Assembly: GCF_026262505.1 (NCBI RefSeq)
Contig: NC_067203.1
Location: 19,263,411-19,327,410 of the forward strand
DNA: 64,000 bases
Reading direction: 5' to 3'
Source: Trichomonas vaginalis G3
Taxonomy: Eukaryota; Parabasalia; Trichomonadida; Trichomonadidae
Position numbers and translations under genes: made by a program. The notes beneath the pieces are model-generated. The model was given only the letters and a program-made list of their open reading frames with translations. It was not told where the DNA came from and ran no database searches. Of the stretch, positions 18,777 to 27,010 are shown piece after piece; positions within the stretch are counted from its first letter, which is position 1, and each line of letters begins with the position of its first letter.

Positions 18777-20077
18777 TAGGGTGTCCAAAGGTGCGTTTAG
18801 CACAGCGCTCTATATGAGACTATTAAAGGAGATATATGCTGATTATAAATATATAATAAAAAATATGAATATATGTATATGATGAGTATGTTGTATTTTG
18901 GCGCCATGCCGGGATATAAAATGAATTTTGAGACAAGAGGCGGTTTCGCGGGAAATTTTGGCGGGATTTTTTTCATTTTTTTAATGAATCATAAAGAAAA
19001 CATCCTCGCTCTTGCAAAAAAATGCAAAGACTGTAAAAAAATCTACGAGACATTGGTAAAATGCTTCGGTATGGATGCTCCTAGCTATTCCACTGTAACG
19101 TATCATGTTAGGATGTATCACCTCATGAACAAAAAGGCGCCCATCATAAAAATTGACAAAAATCGCCGGATCAAAGAAAAATCAAAGCAATTCTTCAAGC
19201 GCTAGATGAAGACCCAAGAGCATCACTCAGAAGGATAGAGGAGATGACAAAGATACCAAGTACAACAGTCAGTTATTATCTGCACAATTATTTGAACTAC
19301 AAACTAGCGTATACACGTTGGGTTCCGCACAACCTTAATTCAGTTCAAAAAAAATCTAGAGTCCAATCTTCGAAAGAGCTCCTCTCTATATTGGGTGCGT
19401 ATCAATCCAAGAAGTTTCGCTTTTTAGTAACAGGGGACGAGTCTTGGTTTCAATATGCAACAGAAGCCAAAATCATGTGGATCCCGAAGGATGAAAATCC
19501 GCAAACATTCCCGAAGAAAAAAATTGACACACCAATGATGATGTTGTCGGTTTTTTGGGGCGTGAATGGCATCATCGCAATTGATATTCTTCAAAAACTA
19601 ATACGATGAATGCTCAGTATCTAATTGACAATGTTCTTACTCAAATTATCAATTCTGATGAATTTGAGAAATCCAAACAACAAAAACAAAAGTTTGCAAT
19701 TCATTTTGATAATTCAAGAGTTCACAAAAGTCATAAGGTAATGAATTACTTGGTGGAAAACAATGTCAAAGTTGTTCCAAACCCAATTTATTCACCTGAT
19801 ATTGCACCCTCTGACTTTATTTATTCGGCACGCTAAAAAAGAGAGCTGAAGGACGCGAATTCGCGAGTCCAGATGATCTTGAAAATTTTGTAAGAGAGCA
19901 ATTTGAGCAATTTTCTCATGATGATTTAAAGCGTGTCTTTCAAGCCTGGATCGATCGCTGCGAACGCGTGATTGAATCCAATGGTGATTATATTTAAATA
20001 AACTTTATATATATGTAACTTGTTTATTTCTATTCGCAGTATTCAGGTTTGTGCTAAACACACCTTTGGACACCCTA
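18777..20077 (+). mobile_element. mariner copy 2 (inside Polinton A, opposite orientation to copies 1 and 3)
   Basis: 1301 bp with the same terminal repeats and TA at 18775-18776 and 20078-20079. The transposase is broken: relative to copy 1 it lacks single bases near 19163 (the AAAAATCG run), near 19597 (CAAAAACTAAT) and near 19818 (GACTTTATT), giving three shifted frames. The first loss is shared with copy 3, as is a GAATTTG variant near 19660, so copies 2 and 3 share ancestry or have been homogenised. Confidence 0.95.
18873..19995 (+). pseudogene. mariner transposase, frameshifted (copy 2)
   Basis: Recognisable DD34D mariner transposase spread over three frames, with the same TGDESWF, HFDNSRVH and YSPDIAPSDF motifs as copy 1. 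Not expected to give active enzyme. Confidence 0.9.
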
Positions 20078-20079
20078 TA

Positions 20080-20367
20080 ATAACAAATGAGAAATCATAT
20101 TTTAATCAGTTATTAACTCAATGTCGACACATTCAGTGTTCATTCTTTATGGCTGTTCAATATTTCAAAGCATTAAGCACAAACATTAAATCAAATCTAT
20201 CAACACTTTTCATTTTCAGTGGGTTTAGTCGTCAACAGTTGAACGTTATGCTTTATCAAGTGAATTTACCAATGAGCATTAATGAACTTTACACACAATA
20301 TCAGCAATTAGGTGAACATGGAAAAATAATAGTTGATTTAAATAAAGGAAGTGTTAAATTTGATTAA
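20080..20367 (+). pseudogene. Packaging ATPase, C-terminal part
   Basis: The translation (HIQCSFFMAVQYFKALSTNI, then FIFSGFSRQQLNVM) matches in pattern the C-terminal third of the Polinton B packaging ATPase (LTVAILMQTWRFLALNIK, then FVIFQGFSRYDIEL). It directly abuts mariner copy 2 and lies on the opposite strand to the N-terminal part at 23453-23990. The FtsK/HerA-type (A32-like) ATPase pumps DNA into capsids in related viruses. Confidence 0.8.
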
Positions 20368-20407
20368 CTTTTTATAATTAATTTTTATTTTTTATTTATA
20401 ATTAAAC

Positions 20408-21307
20408 ATGACAGAAATGGCAAATCTTCTACAGGTGCCATTAAAACAAGGAACAAACAAAAAGGGTGCATATAATAGAACTATGAAAGTTCCTGATGGA
20501 ATGAAAGAATTAGTTCATATTGTTGCTGGTCTTCAAAAAGATGTTAAACAAATGAGAAACGTTTTAACATTACCGGAAGCTCAAGCATATGCCAAACGTC
20601 AAGGTCCAAATTGGGAAGCACACGAAGCAGACATTACGGGTCCAAATGGAAAACCTGATGGTATAAATGAAGTTTTCGTTACTGATGGTCAAGGTAATAT
20701 TAAAGTCATAAATGGTTACAAATTAACTATAACTGATTATCCTAAACGTAAAGCATATAATGAACGTTATCCTATGCAATTTGATGAAAATGGAAAAGCT
20801 GTTAAACAATACATTGGAGAAGGTGAAAATGGTCCAATTAATTCATACCGTTATAATCCATATTCTTATTTCAATGAAGAATTAAATGCTATTGAAGAGG
20901 GACCGGATGGATTACCACGATATTCTAACCAGTTTGATGGTCAATATGCAAATATTAGACCCAAAATTTCAGCTAAGAAATTCTTTAAAGTTGCTTTATT
21001 CGATCCAGTTTTCGCAAATGTTAAAGATGAACTTAAACATCAATTCCAACCAATTATAGTAGCAAGAATTGCATCAGGTGCTTTATCTCAGGCATTCAAA
21101 GATTTAATTAAGAAACCATTATATCAGCAAAGAGGTTTAACTTATGATTTAATTAAGGAATCAGATAAAAGAAAATTTGAGAAATCAGATGATTATAAGA
21201 ATGCAATTAATGAATATATTAGGTCTATTAATTACAATGAACCAGCTAAAAATCAACTTCAAAAACAAATACAGGGAATAATAGATTCAAAACTTCCAGC
21301 AAAATAA
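20408..21307 (+). CDS. Conserved Polinton protein with FG-GAP-like motif, unknown
   Basis: 299 residues. Notable stretch near residue 70: [20 protein letters not shown], then [20 protein letters not shown], which resembles the Asp-rich FG-GAP/integrin-like calcium loop (D-x-x-G-x-x-D), followed by [15 protein letters not shown]. The rest is helical and basic. It starts behind a T-rich leader and lies between the ATPase part and the next structural gene, so a virion role is likely but unproven. Confidence 0.6.
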   Translation: MTEMANLLQVPLKQGTNKKGAYNRTMKVPDGMKELVHIVAGLQKDVKQMRNVLTLPEAQAYAKRQGPNWEAHEADITGPNGKPDGINEVFVTDGQGNIKVINGYKLTITDYPKRKAYNERYPMQFDENGKAVKQYIGEGENGPINSYRYNPYSYFNEELNAIEEGPDGLPRYSNQFDGQYANIRPKISAKKFFKVALFDPVFANVKDELKHQFQPIIVARIASGALSQAFKDLIKKPLYQQRGLTYDLIKESDKRKFEKSDDYKNAINEYIRSINYNEPAKNQLQKQIQGIIDSKLPAK

Positions 21308-21339
21308 AAGTTTAAATATATTTTTTTATTCGATTATAA

Positions 21340-22007
21340 ATGAGAAGACGTTTCACTAGTCAAAAGAACACTAACGCAAAAGCAGAGATTACGGTTGGTT
21401 ATAACGTAAATGATGATAAATCACGAATTATTCAAAATGTTAAAGTTAATGTTAGCCCTGAATTAACGAGGTCAGCAACTCAACCAAATTTATTAACTCG
21501 TGACTTACCGAAAAAGGAGGAGGAGCAAAATAAAGAAGATGGAGACCCAATCATTTTATCTGAACCCGGTAAAGAACCTGTTGAAATTCCCACTTATCCA
21601 ACATACCCCCGCCTCTTTCATCAAACATCGAGAACCCATATAAAATAGACATTAATTCTGAATTAATGAAAATTTACCGTGATATAATAACTGATAATTA
21701 TGATTCAATAATAAATTTAATTGATCAATCCGGTTTAATTATTTTACCTTATGAATCATTAATTCACATTATCGCCATTCTTTGTGATGTTCAAGATTCA
21801 GACGTTAAGATTCAATTTTTCATAGATGATGAGGTTTCATGCTGCGGAACAGTTGCAAAAATAAATCCTATAAAGGATATTAGCACAATTAAGATATCAA
21901 AGAACGGAACAACAACTGAACTTCATTTAACATATAATGATATTTATAATAAAATAGTTGATGAATATAAAATATCACTTGAAAAATTCTTTGTTAAGGC
22001 TATTTAA
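21340..22007 (+). pseudogene. Polinton structural gene of the 'CCG' family
   Basis: The N-terminal region is basic then Pro/Glu-rich. The later region contains IINLIDQSGLIILPYESLIH and DDEVSCCGTVAKI, which parallels the Polinton B gene at 49451-50065 (LISKNQIILTKEDLENVISR, then EIECCGQTPP). The shared order and the CCG motif indicate one family conserved in both elements. Function unknown; looks broken about once. Confidence 0.55.
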
Positions 22008-22148
22008 TATTCAAGCATTAACATTATCGAATAATAATCCTTTGAATCATAATCAATAATAATTGACCTTTCACCAGTTTCTATCGTTTGTTTTATTTCT
22101 TTTTGTTTCCCACTATCCGGATCGGTCATTGTAATTGTTTTTGTTATA

Positions 22149-23450
22149 TAGGGTGTCCAAAGGTGTGTTTAGCACAAACCTGAATACTGCGAATAGAAAT
22201 AAACAAGTTACATATATATAAAGTTTATTTAAATATAATCACCATTGGATTCAATCACGCGTTCGCAGCGATCGATCCAGGCTTGAAAGACACGCTTTAA
22301 ATCATCATGAGAAAATTGCTCAAATTGCTCTCTTACAAAATTTTCAAGATCATCTGGACTCGCGAATTCGCGTCCTTCAGCTCTCTTTTTAGCGTGCCGA
22401 ATAAATAAAAGTCAGAGGGTGCAATATCAGGTGAATAAATTGGGTTTGGAACAACTTTGACATTGTTTTCCACCAAGTAATTCATTACCTTATGACTTTT
22501 GTGAACTCTTGAATTATCAAAATGAATTGCAAACTTTTGTTTTTGTTGTTTGGATTTCTCAAATTCATCAGAATTGATAATTTGAGTAAGAACATTGTCA
22601 ATTAGATACTGAGCATTCATCGTATTAGGTTTTTGAAGAATATCAATTGCGATGATGCCATTCACGCCCCAAAAAACCGACAACATCATCATTGGTGTGT
22701 CAATTTTTTTCTTCGGGAATGTTTGCGGATTTTCATCCTTCGGGATCCACATGATTTTGGCTTCTGTTGCATATTGAAACCAAGACTCGTCCCCTGTTAC
22801 TAAAAAGCGAAACTTCTTGGATTGATACGCACCCAATATAGAGAGGAGCTCTTTCGAAGATTGGACTCTAGATTTTTTTTGAACTGAATTAAGGTTGTGC
22901 GGAACCCAACGTGTATACGCTAGTTTGTAGTTCAAATAATTGTGCAGATAATAACTGACTGTTGTACTTGGTATCTTTGTCATCTCCTCTATCCTTCTGA
23001 GTGATGCTCTTGGGTCTTCATCTAGCGCTTGAAGAATTGCTTTGATTTTTCTTTGATCCGGCGATTTTTGTCAATTTTTATGATGGGCGCCTTTTTGTTC
23101 ATGAGGTGATACATCCTAACATGATACGTTACAGTGGAATAGCTAGGAGCATCCATACCGAAGCATTTTACCAATGTCTCGTAGATTTTTTTACAGTCTT
23201 TGCATTTTTTTGCAAGAGCGAGGATGTTTTCTTTATGATTCATTAAAAAAATGAAAAAAATCCCGCCAAAATTTCCCGCGAAACCGCCTCTTGTCTCAAA
23301 ATTCATTTTATATCCCGGCATGGCGCCAAAATACAACATACTCATCATATACATATATTCATATTTTTTATTATATATTTATAATCAGCATATATCTCCT
23401 TTAATAGTCTCATATAGAGCGCTGTGCTAAACGCACCTTTGGACACCCTA
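22149..23450 (-). mobile_element. mariner copy 3 (inside Polinton A)
   Basis: 1302 bp, same terminal repeats, TA at 22147-22148 and 23451-23452, minus orientation. It lies inside the packaging ATPase gene. The transposase has single-base losses relative to copy 1: one in the T run near 23068 (shared with copy 2) and one in the T run near 22389 (private). Confidence 0.95.
22224..23354 (-). pseudogene. mariner transposase, frameshifted (copy 3)
   Basis: The DD34D motifs (TGDESWF, HFDNSRVH, YSPDIAPSDFYLF) lie in one frame of 216 residues, with N- and C-terminal parts in other frames. Not expected to be active. Confidence 0.9.
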
Positions 23451-23452
23451 TA

Positions 23453-23990
23453 GTTTTGATTTCACTGCATCATCTAGAAAAATGAGTGAATGCAAAAATT
23501 CTCTATCAAAATTTGAAATAGAAAGTGTTTCAAATAATTCATCCCGTTGTTTATCAATAATTTTATCCTCTAATCCTTGCTTCTTGATTGTATTATATAA
23601 TTCTTTATACATTAAAAAGTTTTTTAAATAATCTTCTGCTTCTTCTTGTGATAAATAAATAATCGGAATTTTGATTAAATGCTTTAAAGATTCAAATGTA
23701 TCATCTGAAGGTGAACCTGAACGGTTGATATAAATTAACACATGTGAATGGGGGGAAGTGTTAGCAATAATGATAATTTGTTTTAATATCGTTAATGTTT
23801 TACCTTTATTCTGTTTACCAATTGCTGCAGTGATTGAATTTAAGTAACATTCAGAATATGGAATTTTCATTAATTTTTCCTTAGATAGAGCATTTCTATT
23901 ATCACTCAATGCTTCATTAATCATATCATCTATGTATGTATTATATACTCCTGCTAATTCTTCATAAGGGGTGTATGAATTTAAATCCAT
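23453..23990 (-). pseudogene. Packaging ATPase, N-terminal part
   Basis: The translation starts MDLNSYTPYEELAGVYNTYI, with a Walker A-like loop (GKQNKGKT) and a Walker B-like strand (LHSLIFLDDAVK), as in FtsK/HerA packaging ATPases of Polintons, adenovirus-like and giant viruses. Mariner copy 3 lies in the gene. It starts behind a T-rich leader between the ATPase and the major capsid gene, the usual morphogenesis block. Confidence 0.8.
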
Positions 23991-24014
23991 TTAATCAAAA
24001 ATAAATTTATAATT

Positions 24015-25653
24015 TTAAACATTTCTATTCATCAATATTTCATCATATGAACTTCTATACTGTGGTGGTGTACCTGTTGGATGATATTTCAAACCTTCAT
24101 CCGGTGTCCATGTCCAATATGTAGTCCTAGTAAACCAAACCTGAGGAGGATTTGTCACCTTTGAACAGTAAGTGTCATTTTCACCCTGAATGATTGGATA
24201 AGCTTTCACTTGTACTGTAACTTGTGAGTTGAAAGTTTCTAATCCATCAAAGAATATACCCGCTCCATCACGTTGAACTGGAATAGTGCATAAGAATGAA
24301 GTTTGGTCTTTCCATGTTCTAGCTAATGGCGTGCCATCATCTGCATTCAGTGGTCTAGTTAATGAGTCCTCGTATTCTTCTGTGCATTCATTCACTCCAT
24401 CTAAATCAGAAGCTTGAAGCATACGTGTAAAGAATGTCGCCCACTGTGGTCATCGCTTGATCGGGGAAGTTTCTGGAATCTATAGTGACCTGAAGACCTC
24501 GAAGCATTGGATTTTCTAAAACTGTTCTTTGCATTGCATTCTTCGGAAATGCTAACACAACATCTGTAACATTATGAAGAGCGTATGAGAAATCTGAGCT
24601 AATACCTTCAGGAGTGATGCAACCTCCATTTAGTGAACGAACGTCAATATGTTGAGCTGGAATCATGAATGGATCTTCCTTACTGAATAAACGTGGTATT
24701 GCTTTAACTGATTCTTCAATTAAACCGTATCCTGGTGTAATGCATTTATCCTCTAAAACTTCCATCTTTGTGCATGAAATAATAACGTCATCAACTGTTG
24801 CGTCAGCAGATGTAGCGGCTAAGCTTGTAATTAATTTGGCAGGAAGTCCGATTTGTTGGAATTTGCGATCATATTTATAAACATGATTCATAATCTTTTC
24901 ATAATTTTCATCAGTTATCTTTTCATAAACATAATTTTGTAAATCAGCAACTCTTAACGGGTCAACCTGACAAAATACTAAAGTATCCCTGAAAACATAA
25001 TATTTAAGAATGATATCACCAAATGATTTAGGATAATCATCAAACGCCTGAAATGCTAACAAATCATTTACCGGAATAATCATATCAAAAGTGATATCAA
25101 CTTCTTCATTTGCTTTCTTGAAAACTTCTGAAGGGTCAATATATTTACCACATACCGAGTTATCATATTTTTGAACATTATTATATAACGAATGAACAAA
25201 CTTTTTAACTTTCCTTTCTGATTTTGGTTTATATGTTGCAAATGCGAAAGATTCACGGGCGCAATCCATCTGAAGATAACCGGCATCACCTCTTTCGGTT
25301 TCTACTTCTAATTGTTTAAAGCTTTGATTTGATGATTTGTAACCAACGAATAAACGCATGCATTTAAAAGCGGCATCACATGTGAAAGCTTTATTTGAAA
25401 CTAGAGTTGCTTTAACTTTGCGTTTAATATATGTGTCACCTAATTGGTTCACATCATGAGCTGGGTTTGTAATTCTTAAATGAGTTTGTTTATCATCAAA
25501 ATATGGAGCATCAGAGTCATAGCATGAACTTTCAAGTTCTCTATAATATCTTCTACCATCATTCTTTGCGAATATTTCATTTATCTTTTCGAATGAATGA
25601 AATACATTTCCATTAATCGGTTTAGTGTTTGGCACCAAATAGTTAGTCGTCAT
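24015..25653 (-). pseudogene. Major capsid protein gene region (double jelly-roll candidate)
   Basis: The largest structural gene region next to the packaging ATPase. The translation starts MTTNYLVPNTKPINGN, is beta-rich, without enzyme motifs, and ends with a Trp/Tyr-rich strand region (VWFTRTTYWTWTPDEG). Length and position fit the double jelly-roll major capsid protein of Polintons; the call rests on context and length. Starts behind TTTTTTATTTATTAATAAA. Looks broken about once. Confidence 0.7.
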
Positions 25654-25722
25654 TTTATTAATAAATAAAAAATCAAAATTAAAAGATGAAAATGAATTTT
25701 TAATTTTAATGAAATAATCAAC

Positions 25723-25941
25723 TATGGCTGCAGGTATATTTAAGAAACTGTGGGATAGAGTAAAAAGAGGAGCGAGTAAAGTTTGGGAAACATTGAAGAA
25801 GGGGGGCAAATTGGATATTTAAGAATAAAGAAGCAATTAGTGACGTTGCTGAATCAATAACACCAAAAGCTGCCCCAATAAGAGAAGTTTTAAATAAAGA
25901 AGAAAAAGTTTATCAAAGACTACAACCGATACTAAGATAAA
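25723..25941 (+). pseudogene. Small amphipathic 'MAAG-KKLW' gene region, copy 1
   Basis: Starts MAAGIFKKLWDRVKRGASKV, a strongly amphipathic basic helix. The same start (MAAGFYKKLWDGIKKAAG) opens the convergent gene at 25965-26201, so the two are paralogues. Such peptides resemble membrane-active minor capsid proteins (adenovirus protein VI type). Looks broken about once. Confidence 0.5.
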
Positions 25942-25964
25942 AATAATATTTATTTATTTTTCCA

Positions 25965-26201
25965 CTATCTACCTCCTATTTTATTAAGTATTCCTTCAGC
26001 TATTCCACCAATTGCGTTACCTGCTTGTGCTCCCATCGCCGGATTACCTGCTTTAGTACCTAATACTCCACCTATGATAGTTCCTGCCGTTTTCGCTACT
26101 GGTGCCAAAAAGTTTGCAATGGGTTTAATAATCTTTTTATGAACCCAACCCGCAGCTTTCTTAATTCCATCCCATAATTTTTTATAGAATCCTGCCGCCA
26201 T
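25965..26201 (-). CDS. Small amphipathic minor-capsid-like protein, copy 2
   Basis: 78 residues: a basic amphipathic helix (MAAGFYKKLWDGIKKAAGWV) followed by a Gly/Ala-rich hydrophobic segment (PVAKTAGTIIGGVLGTKAG). This layout fits membrane-lytic internal capsid proteins of adenovirus-like and Polinton virions; family assignment is inferred. It faces its paralogue tail to tail. Confidence 0.6.
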   Translation of the reverse strand: MAAGFYKKLWDGIKKAAGWVHKKIIKPIANFLAPVAKTAGTIIGGVLGTKAGNPAMGAQAGNAIGGIAEGILNKIGGR

Positions 26202-26268
26202 TTCTTATTTAATATTAATTAAAAAAATATATTTCATCACTTATATTCTAATTTTTATTTAATGATAA

Positions 26269-26636
26269 ATGAAACCGATTTTAAAAATAAATGAAACAGA
26301 GGAGGAAGAAATAAACGAAAGTGAAAATGTTCAACAAAAAATAAACGTTGTTAAACCAATTACTGAAATAAAAATTTTTTCATCTGTTGAAGAATTTAAT
26401 GACTATTATGCTAATAATAAAAATTATTTGAAGAATTGACAACATGTAAATTGAATAAAATGTTTAAAGTTGATGGATTCAAAATTTCAAAAATAAAAGG
26501 AGTGGTTAGTTTGAAATCTATTCCTCAATCAAGAATCACCTCATTAATGAAAATAGATGATTTAACAAAAAGAATAGAAGAGATTGAAGAAAGAATGAAT
26601 CAAATAATTGATATCATAAATTCAAATAATCATTAG
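26269..26636 (+). pseudogene. Polinton right-end gene region, unknown
   Basis: The acidic N-terminal part (NETEEEEINESENV) leads to EEFNDYYANNKN and then KLNKMFKVDGFKISKIKG, followed by a coiled-coil end (IDDLTKRIEEIEERMNQI). The coiled coil suggests an oligomer. Function unknown; looks broken about once. Confidence 0.5.
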
Positions 26637-26641
26637 TTTCT

Positions 26642-26803
26642 TAAAGTTCTATGTTGAACTCATCAAATTCTTCTTCATCATTACCATTACCTTTAGCGAG
26701 TTTATTTACTCTTTCAACTTTCTCTTTTGATAGTCTTTCGTTTAATTTTTTCTGAAGTTTTTCGTTACCAAGTTCTAAAATTTTACATGGATGATATTTA
26801 AAC
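26642..26803 (-). other. Open frame running out of the right terminal repeat
   Basis: The minus strand is open without a start codon from the edge of the terminal repeat to 26642 and reads KYHPCKILELGNEKLQKKLN, then an acidic tail ending FDEFNIEL. It looks like the C-terminal end of a gene whose first part is not present here. Confidence 0.4.
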
Positions 26804-27004
26804 CCATTCAGGATTTAAACAATGTTTAATTAATCGCGGAATATCTGACATCATCTATATATAGCTTCTTTTATAAAAGATAAAAAAAATTATTTTAAAA
26901 TTAATGTTAATTTTTTTAATGATTTATAAATAAATATATTTTAATGCATCGTCTATATATAGATGTAACAAAAAAAGTCACAAAACCCGTCATACCCTAC
27001 TACT
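26804..27004 (-). repeat. Right terminal inverted repeat of Polinton A
   Basis: 201 bp, reverse complement of 4754-4954 with no difference seen. Its outer end (CCCTACTACT) directly touches the right target duplication. Confidence 0.95.
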
Positions 27005-27010
27005 TAAATG
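27005..27010. repeat. Right target-site duplication (TAAATG), containing the Hsp70 start codon
   Basis: Identical to 4748-4753. Its last three bases are the ATG of the following gene. Confidence 0.92.

Larger units (their letters stand above)
4754..27004 (+). mobile_element. Polinton (Maverick) A, about 22.3 kb
   Basis: A virus-like DNA element bounded by 201-bp terminal inverted repeats that look identical, with a 6-bp TSD. Parts recognised: protein-primed-type PolB, rve integrase, PrimPol/SF3 helicase, packaging ATPase, major capsid candidate, penton-like and other capsid-associated genes, and a tail-collar-type fibre. Three ~1.3-kb mariner copies lie inside it, so the element itself is about 18.3 kb. 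The near-perfect terminal repeats suggest a fairly young insertion. It is a fossil: both ends are present, but it is broken, with about six broken genes in addition to the mariner insertions and an inverted internal segment. No adenain-like cysteine protease is recognised. Confidence 0.95.

Noticed and set aside
20408-21307. Polinton cysteine protease
   Set aside because: No Cys-His protease motif was found here or elsewhere in the element.
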